From Clostridia bacterium (lineage in GTDB: Bacteria > Bacillota > Clostridia > TANB77 > CAG-508): a DNA stretch of 64,000 nt. The position numbers and the translations under genes are program-made. The notes under the pieces are model-generated. The model saw only the letters and a list, made by a program, of their open reading frames with translations, was not told where the DNA came from and did no database searches. The stretch spans positions 248,001 through 312,000 of the forward strand of contig JAFWHH010000009.1 of NCBI GenBank assembly GCA_017512025.1, in the 5' to 3' direction. Positions 26,726-35,194 of this stretch are shown here, piece after piece. The stretch's first letter is position 1; each line of letters opens with the position of its first letter.

Positions 26726-26754
26726 ATAATACCCTATTTTTCTTATTCTGTCAA
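26726..26754 (-). promoter_or_regulatory. Promoter of the infC operon
   Basis: Minus strand: TTGACA, 17-base spacer, TATTAT, just upstream of the L20 leader. Confidence 0.8.
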
Positions 26755-26796
26755 TACTTATAACGAAATTTATTAAATAATCTTAATAAAACAAAA

Positions 26797-26818
26797 GAGC
26801 TTAGTTTAAACTAAGCTC
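26797..26818 (-). terminator. Terminator of the 26840-28021 gene
   Basis: A 22-base perfect palindrome around GAGCTTAGTTTAAACTAAGC is preceded by AAAA; on the minus strand TTTTG follows. Confidence 0.75.
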
Positions 26819-26839
26819 ATAATATTTTTATATAATCAA

Positions 26840-28021
26840 TTATTCAGCTATTGGTAATGCATCTTGACCAACACATTTTTTCAAAGCTGACCATGCACCT
26901 TCAACCTCATCAGCTGTTATGTTTTCTTTCTTTATTTCATCTGCTCCAATATCACCATCTGGGTATATAACTACTTTACACTCATTTTCGTGACCTGGTT
27001 TTGTAGTTATTTTCTTCCATACAATATCGCCATCTTTCTTTGCCAATATATCTCTTGTGTAATAATCAGCATCAGCAATATCCATTTTGTATATACCTTT
27101 TTCATATTTTTGCATAATCCATTCAGGGTTTTCTCCCGATTCAAGTTTACGACATGTTGTTGTACATACATTTGACAAGAAAGAACCATCTTCATCTCTG
27201 ATATCAACTGTTTCTTTTAATTCCAAAACAGCTTGAGGAACTCCGTATGTTACTTTGTGTACAACTGTCATTACTTTTTCTATTGTATTTGATTGTCCAC
27301 TTGTAACTTGAATTGTTGTATCTTTTCTAGAAAATGCTTTATCATCATAGCATAAATCGAGTTTTTCAAATGCTGAAAATTTGATACCAACAACATTTCC
27401 AAAATCACCAATATCAAATGTAACCAATCCCTTATCTACAAGTTGTACAGCTTTTTCAGTAACATCTTGTACAAATTTTGTTTCCATTAAAGCACTTTTG
27501 AAAGCAAGTTTTAATTGTTCTTCAGTTACATCTTTTTGATCTATGTCGTTTGCTTTTAACCATTCTTTAACTTTAGAAATAACATTTTTTAAGTTAGGAT
27601 TAATAATTCTCTTTGTGCATCTTTCCTTTGCATCAGGCACAACTTGTACATATTTATCTGGATCAAAACCAATTTGTGCACCAATAGCACCTACAATTAA
27701 TTCCTTAACTGTTTTTTCATGTTTTTCAATTAACTCTCCTTTTGTAGATGGTAATATAGTTTTAAAACTTATGTTACGAAGCTCTTGTTGTAAACTATTT
27801 TCAACCCATCCATTTATGTTTGTTACATATATTGTAAGGTTTGAATCTTCTCCAACATTCTTCACATATTGTTGTTTCATTTCCTCATAATCTGGATTAT
27901 TTTCTTGATCATTTTTCTCGATGATTTCTTTTACTTCATTTTTCTCATCAAGAGCTAATTGTTCTTTTTTATTACCTTTAATTTTTCCTATAAAATTTTT
28001 AATTCTTTCCCATACATTCAT
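26840..28021 (-). CDS. Unknown 393-aa protein
   Basis: No family recognised. No signal peptide or membrane helix. The N-terminus is basic then acidic (VWERIKNFIGKIKGNKK, then EKNDQENNPDYEEM); the body is mixed alpha/beta with two Cys in SNVCTTTCRKL. The basic WERIKNFIGKIKGNKK patch resembles the RVINFIERLKGRKK patch of the 11979 product, which may be chance. Start at 28021 with a weak ribosome site. Host-like composition. Confidence 0.6.
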   Translation of the reverse strand: MNVWERIKNFIGKIKGNKKEQLALDEKNEVKEIIEKNDQENNPDYEEMKQQYVKNVGEDSNLTIYVTNINGWVENSLQQELRNISFKTILPSTKGELIEKHEKTVKELIVGAIGAQIGFDPDKYVQVVPDAKERCTKRIINPNLKNVISKVKEWLKANDIDQKDVTEEQLKLAFKSALMETKFVQDVTEKAVQLVDKGLVTFDIGDFGNVVGIKFSAFEKLDLCYDDKAFSRKDTTIQVTSGQSNTIEKVMTVVHKVTYGVPQAVLELKETVDIRDEDGSFLSNVCTTTCRKLESGENPEWIMQKYEKGIYKMDIADADYYTRDILAKKDGDIVWKKITTKPGHENECKVVIYPDGDIGADEIKKENITADEVEGAWSALKKCVGQDALPIAE

Positions 28022-28152
28022 CTGTATTTCCCCCTATTTCTTCATTAGTTCATTAACACCTATATTATATATATAATGTGTTATTAATTTCAATAAAAAA
28101 TAAAAATTTTTTTTAATTTATAATTTATTTCCTACAAAATCATCAATAATGC

Positions 28153-28246
28153 TTGACTTTTCAAAACATTTATAATAGAATAGGAAAGCAATGAATTTTT
28201 AGTATGACTTAAGTGATAACTTCTCCCCGGTAGTTAGAGTTTAAGT
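28153..28246 (+). promoter_or_regulatory. Promoter and L13-type leader of rplM-rpsI
   Basis: TTGACT (28153-28158), 17-base spacer, TAGAAT (28176-28181). The leader carries a stem ACTTAA/TTTAAGT (28207-28246) enclosing an inner ATAACT/AGTTA pairing, about 50 bases before rplM. The position and shape fit the L13 autoregulatory leader of Firmicutes; the assignment is by position, not by consensus alignment. Confidence 0.6.
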
Positions 28247-28295
28247 TTCATATAAATATTATTTTTTTAATTTATGAATGGAGGGTATTTTTACC

Positions 28296-28730
28296 ATGAA
28301 TAACACTACATATAGTATAAAGAAAAATGAAATTGAAAGTAAATGGTATATAATCGATGCTGCTAACAAACCATTAGGTAGAGTAGCTACTGAAGCAGCT
28401 AAATTATTAAGAGGAAAACACAAACCTACTTATACACCAAACTTAGATAACGGAGATCACGTTATTATATTAAATTGTAACGAAATGGTTCTTACAGGAC
28501 ACAAAATGGATCAAAAAATCTACAGACATCATTCAGGATACATTGGTGGAATGAAAGAAACAACAGCTAGAGAAATGATGGCTAAATCTCCAGAAAAAAT
28601 GATGATGCTTGCTATCAAAGGAATGCTTCCAAAGAATTCATTAGGAAGACAAATGTTAAAGAAAGTAAGAATCTATGCTGGTAGCGAACATGAGAACGTT
28701 GCTCAAAAACCAGAAGTATGGGAATTCTAA
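28296..28730 (+). CDS. rplM: 50S ribosomal protein L13
   Basis: 144 aa; [25 protein letters not shown] and [10 protein letters not shown] are standard L13 motifs. I chose the ATG at 28296, at proper distance from GGAGGG; the ATG at 28278 overlaps that site. Followed by rpsI with a 27-base gap. Confidence 0.97.
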   Translation: MNNTTYSIKKNEIESKWYIIDAANKPLGRVATEAAKLLRGKHKPTYTPNLDNGDHVIILNCNEMVLTGHKMDQKIYRHHSGYIGGMKETTAREMMAKSPEKMMMLAIKGMLPKNSLGRQMLKKVRIYAGSEHENVAQKPEVWEF

Positions 28731-28757
28731 TTAATTATTTAAGGGAGGAAATTTAAA

Positions 28758-29159
28758 ATGGCTAAGAAAGAAATAGCATTCTGCGGAACAGGTAGAAGAA
28801 AAAAATCAATCGCTAGAGTTAGATTAGTAGATGGTAAAGGAAAAATAACAATAAATGGAAAAGATTTAGATGAATATTTTGGAGCTGAAACTTTAAAATA
28901 TATCGTAAAACAACCATTAACAGCTACAGAAACAGAAGCAAAATATGATGTTATCTGTACAGTAAAAGGTGGAGGTTTCACAGGACAAGCTGGAGCTATC
29001 CGTCATGGAATTTCAAGAGCTTTATTAGAAGCTAATTCAGAAGAATTTAGACCAACTTTAAAATCAAACGGTTTCTTAACAAGAGATTCTCGTATGAAAG
29101 AAAGAAAGAAATATGGTTTAAAGAAAGCAAGAAAAGCTCCACAATTCTCAAAGAGATAA
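28758..29159 (+). CDS. rpsI: 30S ribosomal protein S9
   Basis: 133 aa with the S9 motifs [33 protein letters not shown] and the basic C-terminus [10 protein letters not shown], which reaches the P-site tRNA. Second gene of the rplM-rpsI operon. Confidence 0.98.
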   Translation: MAKKEIAFCGTGRRKKSIARVRLVDGKGKITINGKDLDEYFGAETLKYIVKQPLTATETEAKYDVICTVKGGGFTGQAGAIRHGISRALLEANSEEFRPTLKSNGFLTRDSRMKERKKYGLKKARKAPQFSKR

Positions 29160-29167
29160 TTTATATG

Positions 29168-29197
29168 GTACATACCTTCGGGTATGTACTTTTTTTA
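29168..29197 (+). terminator. Terminator of rplM-rpsI
   Basis: GTACATACC (29168-29176), TTCG loop, GGTATGTAC (29181-29189), then T8: a textbook intrinsic terminator with a stable tetraloop. Confidence 0.97.
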
Positions 29198-29243
29198 TAT
29201 CTTTATAAATATTTATATGTTATAATCCCATTGAGGTGATTTA

Positions 29244-29588
29244 ATGAAAATAATAAGAAAAAATGATGCTGAATCTGGCTCTAATAGTAATAAATGTAAA
29301 ACAACAGAATACTCTTTTGGAGATAAAGATATAGATTTAGGGTTAGCTACTATAACAGGAAGATATCCCGAATCTGGTTATTGTATGAATTTAATAAGTA
29401 AAGAACTTGTGTACGTTCTTGATGGCTCTGGTGAACTTTGTTTCGAAGATGAAACAATTACATTTAATGAAGGTGATGCAATATTAATAGAAAACAATAG
29501 AAAGTACTATTGGAATACTTCATATTGCAAAGTGTCTATGTCATGCACACCTGCATGGAGTCCTGAACAACATATATTAGTTGATTAA
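29244..29588 (+). CDS. Small cupin-fold protein
   Basis: 114 aa, a single cupin barrel: LISKELVYVLDGSGELCFEDE matches cupin motif 1 without the canonical His pair, and EGDAILIENNRKYYW matches motif 2. Loss of the metal His residues suggests a binding rather than oxidase role. Function not assignable. Transcribed alone between two strong terminators. Confidence 0.7.
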   Translation: MKIIRKNDAESGSNSNKCKTTEYSFGDKDIDLGLATITGRYPESGYCMNLISKELVYVLDGSGELCFEDETITFNEGDAILIENNRKYYWNTSYCKVSMSCTPAWSPEQHILVD

Positions 29589-29592
29589 TATA

Positions 29593-29622
29593 AAAGAAGT
29601 ACATAGGCATGTACTTCTTTTT
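29593..29622 (+). terminator. Terminator of the cupin gene
   Basis: AAGAAGTACAT pairs with ATGTACTTCTT across four bases, then a T run. Confidence 0.92.
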
Positions 29623-29626
29623 TTCA

Positions 29627-30688
29627 TTATTCCTTTTCACTATGTGTATATGTTCCAGGTTCAAGATATACAGCACCATACATTATGCTTGTTTTATCTA
29701 ATTTTATATTTTCGCTTATTTCTCCAGATGTTGTATCTTCTATTTTAATTATTACTGAATTATCTTTTAATTCAATCGTACCTTTTCTGCTATAATGTTC
29801 ATCATCCTCATTTACATTGTTATAGTTGGCATCCTTGTAGCCTTGGAAATAAAAAGTTCCCTTTCCTTCACTAAATGGTATTGTAACATCATCCATTCCA
29901 CCTGTTCTTAGTACACTCCAAGAAAATGATATATAATTATTTCCTATAACCTTAATCTCAACATCTCCAGATGTACCGTTCCATCTACCAACATATTTAC
30001 TATAGTCTGTTGTTTCTGTAGATTCTGTATTATCTTTTTTAGTTGTATCTGTAGAAGATTGCTTATAGTCTTTTTTTAGATCAATATCAATTAATTTTAG
30101 CTCTTTGAAATTGTATTCTTTACTACCATCTTTTACAGCTAAATCTATTTCTCTAAATAATCCACCTTTTTCTAATTCAAAGTAATTAACTCTTGTTCTA
30201 TCATGATATGTAGCTGATAATCTTAATATCTTCTTATTTGAATCATAAGCTATTGAATCACTTAAATACTTTGTATTTTCAATTTGAGTATATGAAACAC
30301 CACTAGTATTCCCCTCTGTATTTCTAGTGTAGTATATTACACCATTTTCAGCTTTACCTTCTTCTTGGAAGCTAATTAAAATAAAATACATTGGTCCATA
30401 TTCTGTATCTATAGAAGCATATTTAAAAATACTAATATCATCTTTATTGATGTTCATGCGCTTTAAATTTCCTTCATCTGTTATTTCTGCAAGTACACGA
30501 GCACCAACATCTTTATCAGAACTTTCTAATTCTTCTGATTCCTCTACTTTTTCTGTTTCAACAACATTATTTTCTTTCTTTTCTTCAGTATTTTTAGATA
30601 GTATAAGCTTATCTACAGCAATATATGAGATAAGTCCTATAGTAACTAAAGCTAAAATTATAATTAATATTTTAACACCTTTTTTCAT
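29627..30688 (-). CDS. Unknown membrane-anchored protein, 353 aa
   Basis: The N-terminal anchor (IIIILALVTIGLISYIAVDKLIL) is shared with the 22625 and 32061 genes; then an acidic Glu/Lys spacer and two extracytoplasmic beta-rich parts (about 65-195 and 225-353) joined by a Thr/Ser/Asp linker. Domain not recognised. The upstream block at 30725-30764 is repeated before the 32061 gene, so the pair arose by duplication including its control region. Confidence 0.65.
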   Translation of the reverse strand: MKKGVKILIIILALVTIGLISYIAVDKLILSKNTEEKKENNVVETEKVEESEELESSDKDVGARVLAEITDEGNLKRMNINKDDISIFKYASIDTEYGPMYFILISFQEEGKAENGVIYYTRNTEGNTSGVSYTQIENTKYLSDSIAYDSNKKILRLSATYHDRTRVNYFELEKGGLFREIDLAVKDGSKEYNFKELKLIDIDLKKDYKQSSTDTTKKDNTESTETTDYSKYVGRWNGTSGDVEIKVIGNNYISFSWSVLRTGGMDDVTIPFSEGKGTFYFQGYKDANYNNVNEDDEHYSRKGTIELKDNSVIIKIEDTTSGEISENIKLDKTSIMYGAVYLEPGTYTHSEKE

Positions 30689-30724
30689 AATAAATACTCC
30701 TTTTTTATTTATTGGATTTTTTTG

Positions 30725-30764
30725 AATCTACTTATTAGACTTTATAGATTTATATCTGGTTCAC
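30725..30764 (-). repeat. Upstream repeat, copy 1 (before the 29627 gene)
   Basis: On the minus strand GAACCAGATATAAAT, then AAGTCTAATAAGTAGATT. Copy 2 at 32777-32816 keeps AAGTCTAAcAAGTAGATT and the flanking A/T pattern. It lies 35-75 bases before the start codon, where a promoter or operator would be. Confidence 0.7.
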
Positions 30765-30773
30765 AAAAAATCT

Positions 30774-30803
30774 ATACCTCAGTATTTCTACTGAAGTATT
30801 TAA
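30774..30803 (-). terminator. Terminator of the 30830 gene
   Basis: ATACcTCAGTA pairs with TACTGAaGTAT. Almost the same hairpin recurs at 32028-32057 after the next paralogue, again pointing to duplication. Confidence 0.8.
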
Positions 30804-30829
30804 AACTATTTTGTAATTGTATTTAATTC

Positions 30830-31990
30830 TTATATTATATACTTATCAAAATATGTATTGTATATTTTTTCGTTTGATTCATTTGATATTACTATGTATG
30901 CATAATCATCTCCCATACTTTTCATATCGATTTTATCCTTATATCCCCATATCTTTGTCTTAATTTTTTCGTCGAGATCAGTTGCAACATCTCCGTAGAA
31001 ATATACATATGTACTATCATCTACGTATGCAGACTTTAGTTTAGAAGGACTCTGATATATACCATAGTCAACCGTATAATCGGCAAATACAATATTCTTA
31101 TTCTTCATATCATAAATCATTACAACATTAAAGTCATATATCGCTTCTCCGGCTAGATAGATATTTATATCGTCATCCATATTATCGTATATAACCTTCT
31201 GGTATTCATCAGACATCATTTCTACTGTTATTTTTTGATTTGTATTAGATACAGCATCTACTAACATCTTTCTATTTACATTCTTTAATACATCCTTGTA
31301 TTTATTAGTTACATTTCCATCTTTATCAGTTGAAAGACCTAAGTCATCATTCATAATTCGTTTAAATTCTTTTTCCTCTATTTCTGAAGAATCTTTATAA
31401 TATGTTATACCCGTTGCATCAAAACTATATGAAACAATGTATTTTCCTTTAAGTTCTCCATTGTCATACGAAAAAACATCATACTCTTCTGCACTATGTC
31501 TATTCGGACAAATGTATATGTAATTCTTATCAGGATTTATGCCGTATCCTGCACACTCGTATGTTCTGCCTTCTATAACTTTTACATACCCATCTTCTTG
31601 TTTTAATATATTAAATCTTATAGAATCTGTTGACTCTACAGTCGAAAATACAACACATACGGATTCATTTTTTTCTTTATCTAATATATCTACATAGTAG
31701 CTTATTTTTTGAATATCATTTGAATAAATATTCACAGAGTATGTTTCTGCATCATCTACATATAGATTGCTTTTTACCCATTCTGCGTTATTTAAATACG
31801 ATTCATAAACTTTTGTTATACTATCTTCTTCATTTTCTTGTTTGATGTTACTTGCTTGATTATTATTACCACCTTTACTATTTATCATATATATAATTCC
31901 ACCAATAATACATAACATCAATAATATAATGATAAATAATAATAAAATTATAATTTTACTACCATTAGATTTCTTCTTTTCTTCTTCCAT
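30830..31990 (-). CDS. Unknown membrane-anchored protein, 386 aa
   Basis: One transmembrane helix after a short basic N-terminus (about 12-36), a Gly/Asn spacer, then about 330 extracytoplasmic residues rich in Tyr, Asp and Ser. Two internal halves look alike (each starting with SVNIYSNDIQKI- or KITVEMMSDEYQKV-like strands), suggesting a duplicated domain. Family not recognised. Lies between the 29627 and 32061 genes in the same direction. Confidence 0.6.
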   Translation of the reverse strand: MEEEKKKSNGSKIIILLLFIIILLMLCIIGGIIYMINSKGGNNNQASNIKQENEEDSITKVYESYLNNAEWVKSNLYVDDAETYSVNIYSNDIQKISYYVDILDKEKNESVCVVFSTVESTDSIRFNILKQEDGYVKVIEGRTYECAGYGINPDKNYIYICPNRHSAEEYDVFSYDNGELKGKYIVSYSFDATGITYYKDSSEIEEKEFKRIMNDDLGLSTDKDGNVTNKYKDVLKNVNRKMLVDAVSNTNQKITVEMMSDEYQKVIYDNMDDDINIYLAGEAIYDFNVVMIYDMKNKNIVFADYTVDYGIYQSPSKLKSAYVDDSTYVYFYGDVATDLDEKIKTKIWGYKDKIDMKSMGDDYAYIVISNESNEKIYNTYFDKYII

Positions 31991-32027
31991 AATTACCTCC
32001 TTTTCTTTAGTTTTTTTACAATTTACA

Positions 32028-32057
32028 AGATACCTCAGTATTTCTACTGAGGTATCT
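32028..32057 (-). terminator. Terminator of the 32061 gene
   Basis: GATACCTCAGTA (32029-32040) pairs with TACTGAGGTATC (32045-32056); near copy of the hairpin at 30774-30803. Confidence 0.85.
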
Positions 32058-32060
32058 TTA

Positions 32061-32732
32061 TTATTCTCCTAATCCAGAGAACCAAGGACCATTTCCATCT
32101 TTACCAGATGTTGTACATCCTGCTAAATATGTATTTATTGTCTTTGCTATATTTGTATCTTCTCTTGGCGTTTCTGAAGTTCTTGTGAATTTTAAGTCTC
32201 CTTTAAAGATGCTATCGTTAGACATTTTTCGATCACTATCTATAATAGTTCCATCATCTTTTATAGTAAGTGTTGATACTTTATCAGATAAACTTGCTGA
32301 TGGATCATTTCCTGTAGCTACAACTGAATGTAAGGTTAATTTATCTTTAACTATTGTATAATATCCAACATAGTGGCAATCTGTATCTAAATCATAATAT
32401 GCAAATGTTCCATCTTCACTTATTATTAGTTTATACCATGCTGTATATGGCTCTAAGTCACTTCCTTCATTTAAATTAAACTTTTGTGACTCATACGTTC
32501 CTTTGATATCAGCATATGATTTACCTACTTCTGTTTTTGTCTTGTCTTCTTCCTCTTCATTATTTTTCTCTTCTTTTTTACTTTTCTTTTCTTCGTCCTT
32601 ATCAACTTTGCTTGATGTAGAAACCTCGTCATCATCTTCATTTGATAATACTAGCTTATCTACCGCTATATAAGAACCTAGTCCTACAATAGCTAATAAT
32701 AAAATAATAATAAATATTGCCCCTTTTTTCAT
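32061..32732 (-). CDS. Unknown membrane-anchored protein, 223 aa
   Basis: Anchor IIIILLLAIVGLGSYIAVDKLVLS, almost identical to the 29627 anchor, then an acidic Lys/Glu spacer (about 32-68) and a small extracytoplasmic domain with a lipocalin-like strand pattern (YESQKFNL, YYDLDTDCHYVGYYTIVKDKLTLHSV). Function unknown. Shares its upstream repeat with the 29627 gene. Confidence 0.65.
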   Translation of the reverse strand: MKKGAIFIIILLLAIVGLGSYIAVDKLVLSNEDDDEVSTSSKVDKDEEKKSKKEEKNNEEEEDKTKTEVGKSYADIKGTYESQKFNLNEGSDLEPYTAWYKLIISEDGTFAYYDLDTDCHYVGYYTIVKDKLTLHSVVATGNDPSASLSDKVSTLTIKDDGTIIDSDRKMSNDSIFKGDLKFTRTSETPREDTNIAKTINTYLAGCTTSGKDGNGPWFSGLGE

Positions 32733-32776
32733 AGTAATCTCTCCTTTTTTCTGTAATATTTTGGTTTTATATTTTG

Positions 32777-32816
32777 TAATCTACTTGTTAGACTTCGCAA
32801 ATTTAAATATAGTTCA
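32777..32816 (-). repeat. Upstream repeat, copy 2 (before the 32061 gene)
   Basis: Keeps AAGTCTAAcAAGTAGATT and the GAAC-ATAT-TAAAT pattern of copy 1 at 30725-30764, at a similar distance from its start codon. Confidence 0.7.
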
Positions 32817-32854
32817 TAAAACTAATATTTTTTTACACAACATAAAACTATACT

Positions 32855-33247
32855 TTAAAATTTTCGTGCTAAATATACAAAAATTCCACCAAAAGCTACT
32901 CCCATTGCTCTAATAAAACCAGCAATACCAGATATAAATCTACCATAATAATTATAGTAATATTCGTTTACAGTTCCACCAGATACAGATTTTAAACTTT
33001 TCATATTACTAGCTGCAATTGCAACATCATCAGCTGCTGAAAAGCACATTATTACAATTGCTATCGCAGCAATACAAAAAGCAATCTTTACTAGAGTATC
33101 AAAAGATGAAGTGTAATTCTGAGGAACAAACTGTCCATTTATATTCCCTTGATTTTTAGGTGGTAAATGATTTGCATTATCAAATCCACATTTATTACAT
33201 ACACTACCTTCGTCTTCAATCTCCGCACCACATTTTTTACAAAACAT
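32855..33247 (-). CDS. Zinc-ribbon membrane protein, 130 aa
   Basis: N-terminal zinc ribbon CKKCGAEIEDEGSVCNKCG, a Pro/Asn/Gln spacer, and two transmembrane helices (about 52-72 and 105-125). This layout is common in small Firmicute membrane proteins of unknown role. It is co-directional with and 18 bases from the 33266 gene. Confidence 0.7.
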   Translation of the reverse strand: MFCKKCGAEIEDEGSVCNKCGFDNANHLPPKNQGNINGQFVPQNYTSSFDTLVKIAFCIAAIAIVIMCFSAADDVAIAASNMKSLKSVSGGTVNEYYYNYYGRFISGIAGFIRAMGVAFGGIFVYLARKF

Positions 33248-33265
33248 ATCCTACCTCCTACAAAA

Positions 33266-34924
33266 TTAATCTCCAATTCTATCCGTTTTATATTTAGCAA
33301 GAACCTTCTTTACTTTTCTAAAGAAACCTTTCACTGCTTTTAATACTTTATCAAATCCAGTTCTTGGCTCTTTTCCTATTACAAGAGCTTTATCCTTTTT
33401 TACACTTCTTGAAAAGTTATAATTTTGAGTATCCTCCATATTAACAACTTTTGCTTCTGGAACTTCTTCCTTAACCTCTGCCACAGGAACAATATCTTCT
33501 TGCTTTTCTTTTACCTCTTGAACTTTTTCTTTTTGTTTTATTGCTTCTCCAAAATCAAATCTAACAAATTCTTTTGTATCATCCATGTTGTTTGATTCTA
33601 TAGCTTTTGCGTCCTTGATTCCTTCCCATGCAATCGTATTATCTGTTACTTCTTGTTTTTCTTTATTGACTACTCTATCAATTATTTTGTCAGTCTCAAA
33701 TAAACTACTTTTAACAAGGGCGTTTAGTATATCTTCAGCATTTTGTTCATTATCTGTGCTCTGCTCTATTAACTCATTATATTCTTCTAATGTTGCAATT
33801 TCTGTTTTAACTTCTTTAACAAATTCTTCCTCTAAGCAAAAAGATGTTTTATCATTCTTTTCCTCTTCTACTGGTTCTTTGTTTTCTATCTCTTCCTTTG
33901 CTTCTTCAATCTTTGCTGGTTGCTCTTCTTCAGATTTTTCTTCTACACATTTCTGTTCTTCTTGCTTATCTTCAACTTTTTCTTGCTCTTGATCTTTTTC
34001 TTTCTCATAATTTAAATCATATATTTTCGTCATATGAATAAGTTTACTTGAGTTTTCTATGAACATATTTCTATTGCTCTCAAACTTACCATGTGTACAA
34101 GAAAATAATTTTAATATCTTTATAGTCTCTTTATCATAGTTTGTCTTATCTAAAATACCTTCAAAGTTTTCCATTATTGCATTATCTATATCAGCTTGTA
34201 GCTCTTTTCTCTTTTCATCAGACATTTGAGCTTCTTCCATTGAATCATATATCCAATTTAATAACACATTTGTCTCATTATCAACAGCTGTTTCCCTGTT
34301 AAGCATAACAACTAAATGCTTACTACAAGCTTCTAATATTTCAAGTCTTGATATTTCTGGTATATCACTAAGTTCAACCAGTATCTTTGAATATGTAGTA
34401 GAGATATCATACTCACCCTTTTTAAAGAATAGCTCTAGATTCTTCTTTATTGTTTCGATTCCGTTTTCTTTAGTACGTATACATGCTATTAATGATGCTC
34501 TATCATATGTACATAGCTTTCTTATAATACCTTCGATATTTTCATATACAACACATCTTGTTTCTTCATCATTAATAAAACTCTCAATTTCTCTATAAGT
34601 TATAATTCCTGTATTCTCAATTACAACTTTTAGATTATTCATAAATATTTCTTTAATGTCTTTATTCTTATTAAATACATCTTTCCATGTACTTACTGAT
34701 ATGTTCTTTGCATTTTCTTCTACAATAGATTTATTCTCACCTTGTGCTAATCTTGCAATTACCTCATTAACAAGATCACTGTTAGTATTACCGTTCAAAC
34801 ATATATATTGAAAATCACTATCGAATTGTATATCTTTGTTGTTTAAAACATCATCTGGATCCTTGGCATTCTCAAGTATATTTGATACTTTTTGAATTTT
34901 CGTTTTATAGTCTTCAAAATCCAT
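33266..34924 (-). CDS. Unknown 552-aa protein with a long acidic region
   Basis: No family recognised. The N-terminal half (about 1-300) is helical and Leu/Ile-rich like a helical-repeat protein; the middle (about 305-370) is a low-complexity Glu/Lys stretch, probably disordered or coiled coil; the C-terminal 45 residues are strongly basic (KGFFRKVKKVLAKYK). No signal or membrane segment. The basic tail could bind membrane or nucleic acid. Confidence 0.6.
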   Translation of the reverse strand: MDFEDYKTKIQKVSNILENAKDPDDVLNNKDIQFDSDFQYICLNGNTNSDLVNEVIARLAQGENKSIVEENAKNISVSTWKDVFNKNKDIKEIFMNNLKVVIENTGIITYREIESFINDEETRCVVYENIEGIIRKLCTYDRASLIACIRTKENGIETIKKNLELFFKKGEYDISTTYSKILVELSDIPEISRLEILEACSKHLVVMLNRETAVDNETNVLLNWIYDSMEEAQMSDEKRKELQADIDNAIMENFEGILDKTNYDKETIKILKLFSCTHGKFESNRNMFIENSSKLIHMTKIYDLNYEKEKDQEQEKVEDKQEEQKCVEEKSEEEQPAKIEEAKEEIENKEPVEEEKNDKTSFCLEEEFVKEVKTEIATLEEYNELIEQSTDNEQNAEDILNALVKSSLFETDKIIDRVVNKEKQEVTDNTIAWEGIKDAKAIESNNMDDTKEFVRFDFGEAIKQKEKVQEVKEKQEDIVPVAEVKEEVPEAKVVNMEDTQNYNFSRSVKKDKALVIGKEPRTGFDKVLKAVKGFFRKVKKVLAKYKTDRIGD

Positions 34925-35054
34925 ACAAAATCCCCCATTTTTCCTTCGTATCTATGTTTTCTACACCTACGCTCTATAATCTAACATTATTTTATAGTAT
35001 CAATATTTTAATTTCAACACTTTCTAACAATCTTTTATTTTTCATTTATATTAC

Positions 35055-35095
35055 AAAAAGAAAAAGCACCATGGTTATTAGCCACGGTGCTCAAA
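35055..35095 (-). terminator. Strong terminator of the 35195 cassette
   Basis: GCACCaTGG (35066-35074) pairs with CCacGGTGC (35082-35090); T5CT5 follows on the minus strand. Between it and the stop codon lie further hairpins (CACCTCC/GGAGG near 35150-35165; GTTGT/ACAAC), giving the gene a structured 3' UTR of about 100 bases. Confidence 0.9.
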
Positions 35096-35194
35096 AGAAA
35101 ATAAAATGAGAACAAATAAAAACAGTTGTAAAACAACGGAGTCCCTAACCTCCTTTCGGAGGTGGATCCTGGATGTCAATGCAAATGTGAACGA

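Noticed and set aside
26840..28021. Antisense frames across the 393-aa gene and others of 60-110 aa
   Set aside because: They lack ribosome sites and follow from low-complexity or codon-biased sequence on the other strand.
30774..32057. Similar hairpins at 30774 and 32028 as a CRISPR or inverted repeat element
   Set aside because: Only two copies, each just downstream of a gene: duplicated terminators fit better.
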